A DNA stretch of 64,000 nucleotides from Sphingomonas prati (GTDB taxonomy: Bacteria; Pseudomonadota; Alphaproteobacteria; Sphingomonadales; Sphingomonadaceae): assembly GCF_014643515.1 (NCBI RefSeq), contig NZ_BMJP01000005.1:281793-345792 (forward strand), given 5' to 3'. Of the stretch, positions 7,502-19,210 are shown one piece after another. The position numbers were made by a program, and so were the translations under genes. The notes under the pieces are model-generated. The model was not told the origin of the DNA. It was given only the letters and a program-made list of their open reading frames with translations, and made no database searches. The first letter of the stretch is position 1; each line of letters opens with the position of its first letter.

Positions 7502-9379
7502 TCAGCTCGCCTTCTCCAATACCTCGCTCGCCTCGACCCAGACCGCTTCCGCCGCGGCCAGCCCGGCCTCCGCCTCGGCCCGCTTCTTCATCAGCTCCGA
7601 CATCGTCAGCTTCGCATAAGCCGCCCCGGCCGACTTCGGATCGAACATCGCCAGGTCAATCTCGCCGCGGATCGCCGAGAACATCGCCATCTCGCGCTCC
7701 GCCGCCTGCACGGCCTTCTTCAGCCCCTGCGACTTCTCGCGCAGCTCCGCCGCGGCCTTCCGGTCCTGCTTCGACTTGTTCTTGCCGCCGCCCGACGCCG
7801 CATCGCCGGACGAGCTGCCCGACCCCTTCAGCACCATTTCGGTATAGTCGTCGAGCGATCCCGAATATTCGGTTGCCGTCCCGTTATCGACCAGCACCAG
7901 CCGGTCCGCGGTCAGCTCCAGCATGTGCCGATCATGGCTCACCAGCACCACCGCACCCGAATAATCGTTCAGCGCCTGGACCAGCGCCTCGCGCGAATCG
8001 ACGTCCAGGTGGTTCGTCGGCTCGTCGAGGATCAGCATGTGCGGCGCCTCCCGCGTGATCAGCGCCAGCGCCAGCCGCGCCCGCTCGCCACCCGACAGCT
8101 TGCCGACCTTGGTCAGCGCCTTGTCGCCGGAAAACCCGAACCGCCCGAGCTGCGCGCGCACCGCACCGGGGCTCATCCCCTTCATGATCCGCGTCATATG
8201 CTCCAGCGGCGTGTCGGACGTGTCGAGTTCCTCGACCTGGTACTGCGTGAAATACCCGACCTTCATCTTGCCGGACGACGTCATCTCGCCGTCCATTGCG
8301 GGCAGCTGCGCCGCCAGCAGCCGCGCCAGCGTCGTCTTGCCGTTCCCGTTCCGCCCGAGCAGCGCGACCCGGTCGTCCGGGTCCAGCCGGAAGTTCAGCC
8401 GCTGCAAAATCGGCGTCTCGGCATAGCCCACCGCCGCCATGTCCAGCGTCACCAGCGGCGGGCGCAGCTCGCTCGGGTCGGGGAAGTTGAACGACAGCGT
8501 CGGATCCTCGGCCGCACTCGCGATCGGCTGCATCCGCGCCAGCGCCTTGGCGCGCGACTGCGCCTGCTTCGCGGTCGATGCGCGTGCCGAGTTGCGCGCG
8601 ATATAGTCCTGCAACTTCTCGCGCTGCTTGGCCTGGCTCGCCCGCGCCGACTCCAGCTGCGCCAGCCGCTCGGCCCGCTGCCGCTCAAACGAATCATAGC
8701 CGCCCGCGTAGAGCGTGGTCGTGCCGTTCTCGAGGTGCAGGATATAGTCGACGACATTGTTCAGCAGGTCGCGCTCGTGGCTGATCACCACCATCGTCGC
8801 GCGGTAGCCCTTGAGAAAATTTTCGAGCCACATCGTGGCTTCCAGGTCGAGATGGTTCGACGGCTCGTCGAGCATCAGCAGGTCCGGACCGGAGAACAGC
8901 AACGCCGCCAGCGCCACGCGCATCTTCCAGCCACCGGAGTAGCTGTCGAGCGGCCGCCCCTGCATCTCCTCGTCGAAACCGAGACCTACCAGGATCCGCG
9001 CCGCCCGCGCCGGCGCACCATAAGCGTCGATCGCGATCAGCCGCTCGTGCACCTCGCCCAACCGGTCGAGGTCCTGCTCGGTTTCGCTCTCCTCCAGCAA
9101 CGCCTTGCGCTCCAGGTCGGCGTCCAGCACCGTCTCGAACGGCGTCGCGGTGCCCGACGGCGCTTCCTGCGCGATATAGCCGATCTTGGCGCCCTTCGGC
9201 ATCTCGACCGTGCCCTCGTCAGCGTCGCCCAGGCCGCAGATGACCTTCATCAGCGTGGACTTGCCCGCGCCGTTCCGCCCGATCAGGCCGACGCGCGCCC
9301 GCGTCGGCAACGCGGCGGTCGCGCGGTCGAGGATCGTGCGTCCGCCAAGACGCACCGTGATACCGTTCAGATTCAACAT
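7502..9379 (-). CDS. ABC-F family ATPase (Uup/EttA type)
   Basis: A 625-residue soluble protein with two ABC domains and no membrane segments. Walker A motifs are GRNGAGKST near residue 35 and GRNGNGKTT near 325. The signatures are YSGGWKMR and LSGGERARL, followed by LMLDEPSNHLD and LILDEPTNHLD. The C-terminal 100 residues are a charged coiled coil (KNKSKQDRKAAAELREKSQGLKK). ABC-F proteins act on ribosomes in translation or, for some, in antibiotic protection. The head-to-head neighbour is the DUF3297 gene. Confidence 0.92.
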   Translation of the reverse strand: MLNLNGITVRLGGRTILDRATAALPTRARVGLIGRNGAGKSTLMKVICGLGDADEGTVEMPKGAKIGYIAQEAPSGTATPFETVLDADLERKALLEESETEQDLDRLGEVHERLIAIDAYGAPARAARILVGLGFDEEMQGRPLDSYSGGWKMRVALAALLFSGPDLLMLDEPSNHLDLEATMWLENFLKGYRATMVVISHERDLLNNVVDYILHLENGTTTLYAGGYDSFERQRAERLAQLESARASQAKQREKLQDYIARNSARASTAKQAQSRAKALARMQPIASAAEDPTLSFNFPDPSELRPPLVTLDMAAVGYAETPILQRLNFRLDPDDRVALLGRNGNGKTTLARLLAAQLPAMDGEMTSSGKMKVGYFTQYQVEELDTSDTPLEHMTRIMKGMSPGAVRAQLGRFGFSGDKALTKVGKLSGGERARLALALITREAPHMLILDEPTNHLDVDSREALVQALNDYSGAVVLVSHDRHMLELTADRLVLVDNGTATEYSGSLDDYTEMVLKGSGSSSGDAASGGGKNKSKQDRKAAAELREKSQGLKKAVQAAEREMAMFSAIRGEIDLAMFDPKSAGAAYAKLTMSELMKKRAEAEAGLAAAEAVWVEASEVLEKAS

Positions 9380-9447
9380 GGCCGCGCCGATAGCGTAATT
9401 TGCTGCACCGCGCTATCGGACACGAAACACGAAGCACGGAACGCATC

Positions 9448-9807
9448 ATGACCGACCAGACCCCAGACCAGATCCCGACCGACCAGCCGCTCGCCGAGCA
9501 GGCGCAGGCCGCTTCCGAACAGACGGCCGCCGATCAGGCCGCGGCTACGTCCGACACGCCCCCCGACCGCCTGTCGACGAACCCGAAGAGCCCGTTCTTC
9601 ATTCCCGAGCATCTCCAGCGCGGCGTCGGCATCGTCTTCAACGGCGTCGAAAAGACGAACGTCGACGAATATTGCATCTCCGAAGGCTGGGTGAAGATGG
9701 CCGTCGGCCGCACGCTCGACCGCAAGGGCAACCCGATGACGATCACCCTGAAGGGCAAGGTCGAACCCTACTACCGCGACACCGCCGCAGCCGCCGAAGA
9801 CGCCTGA
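9448..9807 (+). CDS. DUF3297 family protein
   Basis: A 119-residue acidic protein. The first 40 residues are a Gln/Ala/Asp-rich low-complexity tail, followed by the conserved block PPDRLSTNPKSPFFIPEHLQ, GVGIVFNGVEKTNVDEYCISEGWVKM and KGNPMTITLKGKVEPYYRD. This matches the DUF3297 family, widespread in proteobacteria and of unknown function. I chose ATG 9448 because the upstream in-frame ATG (9400) lies in the divergent promoter region shared with the ABC-F gene. Confidence 0.85.
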   Translation: MTDQTPDQIPTDQPLAEQAQAASEQTAADQAAATSDTPPDRLSTNPKSPFFIPEHLQRGVGIVFNGVEKTNVDEYCISEGWVKMAVGRTLDRKGNPMTITLKGKVEPYYRDTAAAAEDA

Positions 9808-9858
9808 ACCGGGATCCAGGGCCGCGCCGTCCAAGGCAAAGCCCCCGCCCCCAACGTC

Positions 9859-9878
9859 ATCCCGGCGAAAGCCGGGAT
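9859..9878. repeat. Intergenic hairpin with GAAA loop
   Basis: A perfect 8-base-pair stem (9859-9866 with 9871-9878) closes a GAAA tetraloop. It is a common intergenic repeat in sphingomonads and lies between the convergent DUF3297 and GST genes, where it could also act as a bidirectional terminator. Confidence 0.6.
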
Positions 9879-9938
9879 CTCCCTTCGGTCGGCGGTGAGA
9901 GCTTCACCGGCGCAAGAGCAGGCCGCCCAGCAAGCACC

Positions 9939-10577
9939 TCACCCCATCCGCGCCAGCAGAGCCCGCTCCTTCTCCAGCAATCCCGCAAAGGACGGCCGCG
10001 CCAGGATGGCCGCCTTGTACGCCGCGATCCGCGGAAACCCGTCCAGCGTCCCGCCGGCATGCTCCAGGTTCACCAACGGACTCACCACCGCCAGATCCGC
10101 CAGCGTGATCCGGTCCTCGACCAGGAACAGGCTCTCCGGGATCCGCGCCTCCAGATACGCCAGCACCCCCGGCACGACATCCGCCTCGCTCGCGTCCGCC
10201 GCCGCCAGATCGCCCGGCTTGCCCTCGAACCGCGGGCTCACCACCCGGTTGAAGAACAGCGGACGGATCGCGTCGAACATCTCCGCGTCGCCAAACTCGT
10301 CCCAGAACATGGCTGTGCCCCGCGCCCGCGGCTCCACCGGGATCAGCGCCGGCTCGGGATGCAGCGCCTCGATATACGCCACGATCGCCGACGAATCGGC
10401 CAGCAGATAGTCGCCGTCGCGCAACGCCGGCATCTTGCCCAGCGGGTTCGCCTCGCGGAACGCCGGATCGTCGCTGCCACGCGCCACGCGGTGCAGGTCG
10501 ATCGCGACCCCCTTCTCCGCCGCGAACGCCAGAACCTTGCGCACGAACGGCGAAAACGAACTTCCGTACAGGATCAT
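9939..10577 (-). CDS. Glutathione S-transferase family protein
   Basis: A 212-residue cytosolic GST. The thioredoxin-like N-terminal domain begins MILYGSSFSPFVRKVLAFA, with the Ser/Phe-Pro segment where the catalytic residue lies, then NPLGKMPALRDGDYLLADSSAIVAYIE (cis-Pro and glutathione-binding DS). The C-terminal helical domain has ITLADLAVVSPLVNL, the N-cap motif. The true start is the internal ATG at 10577. The 306-residue version reads through the neighbouring gene. It ends close to the DUF6456 gene upstream, and the two may be co-transcribed. Confidence 0.9.
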   Translation of the reverse strand: MILYGSSFSPFVRKVLAFAAEKGVAIDLHRVARGSDDPAFREANPLGKMPALRDGDYLLADSSAIVAYIEALHPEPALIPVEPRARGTAMFWDEFGDAEMFDAIRPLFFNRVVSPRFEGKPGDLAAADASEADVVPGVLAYLEARIPESLFLVEDRITLADLAVVSPLVNLEHAGGTLDGFPRIAAYKAAILARPSFAGLLEKERALLARMG

Positions 10578-10597
10578 CGCACACCCTCTTCCAGGCC

Positions 10598-11245
10598 TCA
10601 CCCCATGCCATAATGATCCGCCAGCCGGTCGAGCGCCAGCCTCAGCACCAGCTTCCCCGAGCGTTTCGGCCACCCCAGCGCGCGCTCCGCGGCCTCCAGC
10701 CCCTCGCCCGCGCACGCCACCCGCCACAGCACGTCGGACAGCCCCGGCCCTGCCGCCGCCACCGCCGCCTCGAACCGCCGCTTGGCCGACAGCTGCGCGC
10801 CCGACGGATCGATCGCGCCGCCCGCGCCGCCGCCGCCGGGCGTCGCCGCCGGGTCCCACCGCATCGTCACGCGCGGGGCCAGCTGCGCCGTCTCCCAGTC
10901 CGCCCGCACCCGCTCGCCCGCATCATATTGCCGCGCGGTCACATGCCCCCGCGCACGCAGCCAGCCGAGCGGCGACTCGCCCAGATTGACCGTCACCCGT
11001 CGCCCCGCGCCCTCGACCGCCGCCAGGTTCCGCTCCACCAGCATCCGGTTCGCCCCCTCTGGCCTCGCATCGCGCACCGACCAGCCCCTGCCTGCCTCGG
11101 TCGCGACCAGCCCGCCCTCCGTCATCCGCGCCAGGTCCGCGCGCACCAGCAATTCGACCAGCGCCACCGGCGTGTCCGACAACCGGCGCCCCGCGGCCAG
11201 CGCCGCCATCACCGCCTGCCCCCGTCGATCGAGTATCACGCCCAT
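10598..11245 (-). CDS. DUF6456 domain-containing protein
   Basis: A 215-residue protein. The N-terminal half resembles a winged helix (LVELLVRADLARMTEGGLVATEAG) and the C-terminal half carries the DUF6456 pattern (NLGESPLGWLRARGHVTARQYDAGERVRADWE, then LSDVLWRVACAGEGLEAAER and KLVLRLALDRLADHYG). The family is conserved in alphaproteobacteria and is thought to be helical, perhaps DNA-binding. It is divergent from the XRE regulator at 11333, with a shared 87-base promoter region. Confidence 0.8.
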   Translation of the reverse strand: MGVILDRRGQAVMAALAAGRRLSDTPVALVELLVRADLARMTEGGLVATEAGRGWSVRDARPEGANRMLVERNLAAVEGAGRRVTVNLGESPLGWLRARGHVTARQYDAGERVRADWETAQLAPRVTMRWDPAATPGGGGAGGAIDPSGAQLSAKRRFEAAVAAAGPGLSDVLWRVACAGEGLEAAERALGWPKRSGKLVLRLALDRLADHYGMG

Positions 11246-11332
11246 GCCCTCATCCTCCGCCTACGTCCAAGCACTTGCCACAACGTCACGATTGTAGGAC
11301 AGCGGAATAACCGAACTGGTTAGGAGCTCTCC

Positions 11333-11896
11333 ATGATCACCGTCATCCGCGACGTCCGCCGGGCCAAGGGCATGACGTTGCAGGACGTCGCCGACGCCTG
11401 CACCCCGCCCACCACGGCGCAGACGATCGGCCGCCTCGAAACCGGGATGCGCACCGTGTCGGTCGGCTGGCTCAACCGCATCGCGGCGGCCCTTGGCGTC
11501 CCCGCTGCCGATCTCGTCCGCCTGCCGGACCAGGCCGACCTGGCCGTCGCCGCGATCCTCGGCGGCACCGGCGCGCACGCCCCGCGCCAATCCGACGCCG
11601 TCCTGCCGCCGCGTCCCGCGCCCGATCATGTCGCGGTCATCGTCGATGCCGGCGTCGGCGACTACCGCGCCGGCGACGTCCTGTGGTGCCGCCGCGTGGG
11701 TCCGGACGGCTTCCCCTCTGCGCTCAACCGCGACATCCTCGTCCCCCGCCCGGCCGGCCGCTTCCTGTTCGGCCGCCTCATTGGCCGCGAAGCCGGCAAG
11801 CTCCAGATGCTCCCGCTCGGCGCCGGCATGCGCCAGCAGGTCCTCGCCGACCCCCCCTGGGCCGCCATCGCCAACCTCCTGGTCCGCACGCTTTAA
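11333..11896 (+). CDS. XRE-family transcriptional regulator
   Basis: A 187-residue protein with an N-terminal HTH_3 domain (residues 1-60: VRRAKGMTLQDVADACT then TAQTIGRLETGMRTVSVGWLNRIAAALGV). The C-terminal part (VAVIVDAGVGDYRAGDVLWCRR and FLFGRLIGREAGKLQMLPLG) resembles the beta-rich peptidase S24-like tail of phage-type repressors, but I see no complete Ser-Lys dyad. The start follows GGAGCTCTCC. Target genes are unknown; the divergent DUF6456 gene is a candidate. Confidence 0.85.
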   Translation: MITVIRDVRRAKGMTLQDVADACTPPTTAQTIGRLETGMRTVSVGWLNRIAAALGVPAADLVRLPDQADLAVAAILGGTGAHAPRQSDAVLPPRPAPDHVAVIVDAGVGDYRAGDVLWCRRVGPDGFPSALNRDILVPRPAGRFLFGRLIGREAGKLQMLPLGAGMRQQVLADPPWAAIANLLVRTL

Positions 11897-11914
11897 GCGG
11901 GTGAAACAGAATAG

Positions 11915-11937
11915 CCCTCCCCCCACCGGGGGGAGGG
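11915..11937. terminator. GC-rich hairpin after XRE gene
   Basis: A perfect 10-base-pair stem (11915-11924 with 11928-11937) lies 19 bases after the XRE stop codon. The position fits transcription termination, although no T-run follows. The arm sequence also matches the C-rich/G-rich sphingomonad repeat seen at 410-433. Confidence 0.5.
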
Positions 11938-12094
11938 TTGGGTGGGGGGCTCAGGCCAGAAAAACCCTCACCCCCAGCAAAGCCCTCCACCCCGACCCTT
12001 CCCCCAATGGGTGCAGGGAGCAGCCAATACCCCCCCTCGCCACCCCCGCCGCCATCCGCTATGCCCCGCCCGACACCCCAAGGAGACCCTACCG

Positions 12095-12808
12095 ATGATC
12101 GAAGCCGAATGGTGGGAGTTCGAGGATCGCGACAGCCTGGCGCAACAGGTCGCCGACGATATCGAATTCGTGATCGAACGCGCGCTCGCCGGTCGCGGCC
12201 ATGCGCTGCTCGCGGTCACCGGCGGCAGCATGCCGGCCGCGATCTTCGCGGAACTCGGCAAGCGCAAGATCGCCTGGGACAAGGTCGTCATCACGCTGAC
12301 CGACGACCGGATCGTGCCCGATGACGACAAGCTCAGCAACTTCGCCGAACTGACCAAGATGGCGGGCAAGACCGGCGCGACGCTCGTGCCGCTCGTCCGC
12401 GGCGCCACCGCGACGGACGATCCCGCCGCCACCGGCCGCGCCGCCGACGCGCGCCTCGCCGACCTGCATTTCCCGCCCGATCTCGTCTGGCTGGGCATGG
12501 GGGAGGACGGCCACACCGCGTCGATCTTCCCGGGTCCCGACTTCAACCATGCGGTGAACGGCCCCGCCGCGCGCCGTGCGGTCGGCGTCCGGCCTGATCC
12601 GATGCCCGCCGATCGCCCCGCCAACCGCGTCACGCTGACCCTGCCGGCGCTCGCCGGTGGCCACGCCATGATCGTCACGATCGCCGGCGACGTGAAGAAG
12701 GCCACGCTGGAACGCGCAATCGAGGAAGGCCCCTCGTCCACCCTGCCGATCGGCCGCGTGCTGGCCGCCACCGAAGCCGCGATCGACATCTACTGGAGCG
12801 CCGAATGA
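12095..12808 (+). CDS. pgl: 6-phosphogluconolactonase
   Basis: A 237-residue enzyme of the glucosamine/6-phosphogluconolactonase fold that hydrolyses 6-phosphogluconolactone in the oxidative pentose phosphate and Entner-Doudoroff routes. Key stretches are LLAVTGGSMPAAIFAEL (phosphate loop), VVITLTDDRIVPDDDKLSNF (the DDR motif) and LVWLGMGEDGHTASIFPG. ATG at 12095 follows AAGGAGA. The stop overlaps the flavin reductase start by ATGA, so the two are coupled. The family is clear; glucosamine-6-phosphate deaminase is less likely given the length and motifs. Confidence 0.9.
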   Translation: MIEAEWWEFEDRDSLAQQVADDIEFVIERALAGRGHALLAVTGGSMPAAIFAELGKRKIAWDKVVITLTDDRIVPDDDKLSNFAELTKMAGKTGATLVPLVRGATATDDPAATGRAADARLADLHFPPDLVWLGMGEDGHTASIFPGPDFNHAVNGPAARRAVGVRPDPMPADRPANRVTLTLPALAGGHAMIVTIAGDVKKATLERAIEEGPSSTLPIGRVLAATEAAIDIYWSAE

Positions 12809-13329
12809 CGACCGCGACCGATCTGGATATCCCGCCCGCCACCGACACCGCGACGCTCGCCGCTGCGGTCCGGCTGGCCCTGCGCCGGATGGCCAAGTCG
12901 GTCACGGTCATCACCGCGCTGCACAACGGTCGCCGCTATGCGATGGCGGCGACCGCGGTCGATGCGCTATCGATGGATCCGCCGTCGATGATCGTCTCGG
13001 TCAACCGCTCCGCCTCGCTCCACGCCCCGCTCGCCGCCGGCGCCGACTTCTGCATCAACGTGCTCGGTGCGATGCACGAGGATGTCAGTCGCGCCTGCGG
13101 TGGCGGCGCCTCGGGCGAGGACCGCTTCGCCACCGGCAACTGGATCACCGGCCCGCGCGGCCTGCCAATGCTCGCCGACGCACAGGCCGCCTTCGTCTGC
13201 CACAACGACGTCTCGCTCGGGTACGGCACCCACGGCCTCTTCATCGGCCGCCTCGTCGACGTCCGCTCCTACGGCGACGTCGACCCGTTGGTGTATCTGG
13301 ACGGCCGCTACACGCGACTGGCGGAGTAG
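12805..13329 (+). CDS. Flavin reductase family protein
   Basis: A 174-residue FMN-binding split-barrel protein of the type that reduces free flavin with NAD(P)H for a partner oxygenase. The pattern RRMAKSVTVITALHNGRRYAMAATAVDALSMDPPSMIVSVNRSASLHAPLAAG, then FCINVLG and a C-terminal VYLDGRYTRL, is typical. It overlaps pgl by four bases. No oxygenase partner lies nearby, so its electron acceptor cannot be inferred. Confidence 0.88.
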   Translation: MTTATDLDIPPATDTATLAAAVRLALRRMAKSVTVITALHNGRRYAMAATAVDALSMDPPSMIVSVNRSASLHAPLAAGADFCINVLGAMHEDVSRACGGGASGEDRFATGNWITGPRGLPMLADAQAAFVCHNDVSLGYGTHGLFIGRLVDVRSYGDVDPLVYLDGRYTRLAE

Positions 13330-13340
13330 AACGCCTGACA

Positions 13341-13463
13341 GTTCTCCGGCGCAGGCCGGGGCCTAGATGCAACCTCTTCCAGTCCCACCCCTGAACACCC
13401 CGCTTCGATACGAGTCCTCGCTACGCGCAAGAGCGCTACTCGATCTCTACTCAGCACGAACGG
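13341..13463. repeat. Intergenic repeat cluster
   Basis: Base 13341-13366 is a single copy of the 26-base unit that forms the inverted repeat at 3533-3599. It is followed at about 13402-13463 by a second sphingomonad-type intergenic sequence (TTCGATACGAG ... ACTCGATCTCTACTCAGCAC). The cluster fills the gap between two convergent genes. Confidence 0.55.
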
Positions 13464-13481
13464 GCGGAGTGCAAAGCCCGC

Positions 13482-14144
13482 TCAGGCAGCCTTGATCGCC
13501 TGCCCCTGCCCCAGCATCTCGCCGCGCGTGATGATCACCCGGTCGCCTAGCTTCATCACCTTGAACAGCTTCGCCGCAAACGCGGTTGGCACGCCGATGC
13601 AGCCATGCGTCACCGTGCCCCATTCCACGTCGCTGCCATGGATCGCAACGCCGTCGTTGGTCAGCCGTAACATGTACGGCATCGGCGCATCGTACAGGTT
13701 GGACACATGGTCCGCGTCCTTCTGCGTGATCGGGAAGATGCCGGTCGGGGTCGGCCGCTCGTCCGCGCCGTACATCACCACCGCGGTCCCGATTTCGTAC
13801 CCACCGCGAAACACCGACAGCGTCTGCGCGACCAGGTCGACCGTCACGATCATCGGCCCCGCCGGCACGCCCGCCTCGTCCCACACATAATCGCCATGCG
13901 TGAATGGCCGCGGCACATCCAGCACGCGCTTGATCACCATCCCCTGATCCACCGGCGCAGCAGCGACGGGAGCAGGAGCCGCCACCGCCGGCTTCGCCGC
14001 CGCAACCCGTACCGGCGCCGCAGCCGGCACCACCGGCTCCCGCGCCGAAATCCCGGCGATCCATGCGAGCGGACCCAGCACGGCAATACCCAGCGCCACA
14101 TACGCCACCGGCCGCCAGCCTGCCCGTCCTGTTCCGCCCGTCAT
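13482..14144 (-). CDS. L,D-transpeptidase (YkuD) with membrane anchor
   Basis: A 220-residue protein with an N-terminal signal-anchor (AYVALGIAVLGPLAWIAGI), an Ala/Pro-rich linker and a C-terminal YkuD domain. The catalytic motif is HGSDVEWGTVTHGCIGVP, containing the conserved HGCIG (Cys nucleophile), and TGIFPI precedes it. Such enzymes make 3-3 peptidoglycan cross-links or attach proteins to the wall in the periplasm. I chose ATG 14144; an in-frame ATG at 14237 would add 31 residues. Confidence 0.9.
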   Translation of the reverse strand: MTGGTGRAGWRPVAYVALGIAVLGPLAWIAGISAREPVVPAAAPVRVAAAKPAVAAPAPVAAAPVDQGMVIKRVLDVPRPFTHGDYVWDEAGVPAGPMIVTVDLVAQTLSVFRGGYEIGTAVVMYGADERPTPTGIFPITQKDADHVSNLYDAPMPYMLRLTNDGVAIHGSDVEWGTVTHGCIGVPTAFAAKLFKVMKLGDRVIITRGEMLGQGQAIKAA

Positions 14145-14257
14145 CGCACCGCTCCCATCGTCCCGCCCGCCATCGCGCAAAGCGACCAGCAAGACCAGTG
14201 CCCCTCTACGCCCGTCCCACGCCGGCACATTAACCAAGCGCGTTCACGCCCCAACGA

Positions 14258-17500
<3,243 letters not shown>

Positions 17501-17654
17501 TTATCTAGACGGAGTAATGCGGTCGGCCACGAATGCAACCGCTCCTCGTCCGGACCACGTTTTGAAACCCTTACGGCGATTGCGCGAGGTCCCTTTGCCA
17601 TGCCACACCATGCGGCATCGCAGCACGGCCCTGTTCCCGGAAGGCTCCCCATCG

Positions 17655-19076
17655 ATGAAGCGCGCTCCCGCCCTGTTGATCACCGCCGCCCTCGCGGTCC
17701 AGTCGCTGCCCGCCGCGGCGCAGACCCCGCCCGCGCGGCCTGATCGGGTCGCCTTCCGCGAATTGTACCGGGAACTGATCGAAACCAACACGACCTCGTC
17801 GGTCGGCAACTGCACGACGGCCGCCGAACAGATCGCCACCCGGCTGCGCGCGGCGGGGTTCAGCGACAAGGAACTGGTTCTCTACGTGCCACCCGGCCGC
17901 GCCCGCGACGGCGGCCTCGTTGCCACCTGGGTCGGCAGCGACGCGAAACTGCCCGCCATGCTGCTGCTCGCCCATATCGACGTGGTGGAAGCCAAGCGCG
18001 AGGACTGGGTCCGCGAACCGTTCAAGCTGATCGAGGAAGGCGGCTTTTTCTACGCCCGCGGCACCAGCGACGACAAGGCGCAGGCCGCGATCTTCTCGGA
18101 CTCGCTCATTCGCCTGCGCGCCGCCGGCTACAAGCCGCGCCGCACGATCAAGCTGGCACTGACCTGCGGCGAGGAAGGCAGCAACCCCAACGTTCTGAAC
18201 GGCGCCCGCTGGCTGGTCGAGAACCGCCCCGAACTGCTGAAGGCCGGCTTCGCGCTGAACGAGGGCGGCGGCGGACGGACCGCGCCCGGCGGCGGACCCG
18301 AGACGCTCGGCGTCCAGGTTTCGCAGAAGTCGCCGCGCAACTACATTCTCGAAGTCACCAACCCCGGCGGCCACAGCTCTGTCCCGCTGCCCGACAACGC
18401 GATCTACCGGCTTGCCGCGGCGATCCTCAAGGTCGGCGCCGTGCAATTCCCCGTCCACTTGAACCCGGTCTCGCAAGCCTATCTCGCCAAGGCCGGCGCG
18501 CTCCGCAAGGACGCGGTCGGCACCGCGATGCGCACACTGGCCGCGACCCCGAGCGATGCGGACGCCGCCCGCGCACTCTCGGCCGATCCCGCCATGAACG
18601 CGCTCCTGCGCACGACCTGCGTCGCCACCTTGCTCGACGGGGGCCACGCCGCCAACGCCTTGCCGCAGCGCGCGACCGCCGGGATCAACTGCCGCATCGT
18701 GCCGGGCGAAACCCCCGACGAGACCCGCGCCACGATCGCGGCCGCCATCGCCGACCCGCAGGTCAAGGTTCTGCCGAGCAAGATCCAGGAACGCCCCGTC
18801 GCGGTCACCCCACCGCTCGATCCCGCCATCCTGAAACCGATCGAGACGGTCGGCGCAAAGCACTTCCCCGGCATCCCCGTCATCCCGACGCAGTCCACCG
18901 GGGCCACCGACGCGACCTATCTCAGCCAGATCGGCGTGCCGACCTATGGCATTCCCGGCCTCTGGAACGACGGATCGTCGGGTACGCACGGCCTCAACGA
19001 ACGGATGTCCGCCGACGCGCTCTACCGCGGCCGCGACTATATCCACGACCTGATCCAGACCTACGCAGCCGGGTGA
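17655..19076 (+). CDS. M20 family metallopeptidase, exported
   Basis: A 473-residue zinc peptidase of the M20/M25/M40 group with a signal peptide (MKRAPALLITAALAVQSLPAAAQ). Metal ligands are visible in LLLAHIDVVEAKREDW (His, Asp), RGTSDDKAQAA (Asp) and TCGEEGSNPNVLNG (catalytic Glu pair), with the late His in GTHGLNERM. The substrate is probably a peptide or N-acyl amino acid. It is divergent from the beta-galactosidase gene. ATG 17655 was chosen because it starts the signal peptide. Confidence 0.92.
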   Translation: MKRAPALLITAALAVQSLPAAAQTPPARPDRVAFRELYRELIETNTTSSVGNCTTAAEQIATRLRAAGFSDKELVLYVPPGRARDGGLVATWVGSDAKLPAMLLLAHIDVVEAKREDWVREPFKLIEEGGFFYARGTSDDKAQAAIFSDSLIRLRAAGYKPRRTIKLALTCGEEGSNPNVLNGARWLVENRPELLKAGFALNEGGGGRTAPGGGPETLGVQVSQKSPRNYILEVTNPGGHSSVPLPDNAIYRLAAAILKVGAVQFPVHLNPVSQAYLAKAGALRKDAVGTAMRTLAATPSDADAARALSADPAMNALLRTTCVATLLDGGHAANALPQRATAGINCRIVPGETPDETRATIAAAIADPQVKVLPSKIQERPVAVTPPLDPAILKPIETVGAKHFPGIPVIPTQSTGATDATYLSQIGVPTYGIPGLWNDGSSGTHGLNERMSADALYRGRDYIHDLIQTYAAG

Positions 19077-19210
19077 CTGGCCTGAGCTTGAACGCCGGAT
19101 GCCGCGCGACTACCTGAACGTCGCGCAGCAAACGATCCCGACCCCCGTCCCGTGCCGGCTTCGGGCACCCGCGGACACGTTGTTCGCAACACGCCGCGGA
19201 CACCGGAGGA

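Noticed and set aside
7346..9451. Plus-strand ORF of 701 residues opposite the ABC-F gene
   Set aside because: It is a shadow of the ABC-F frame with Arg/His-rich sequence and no domain.
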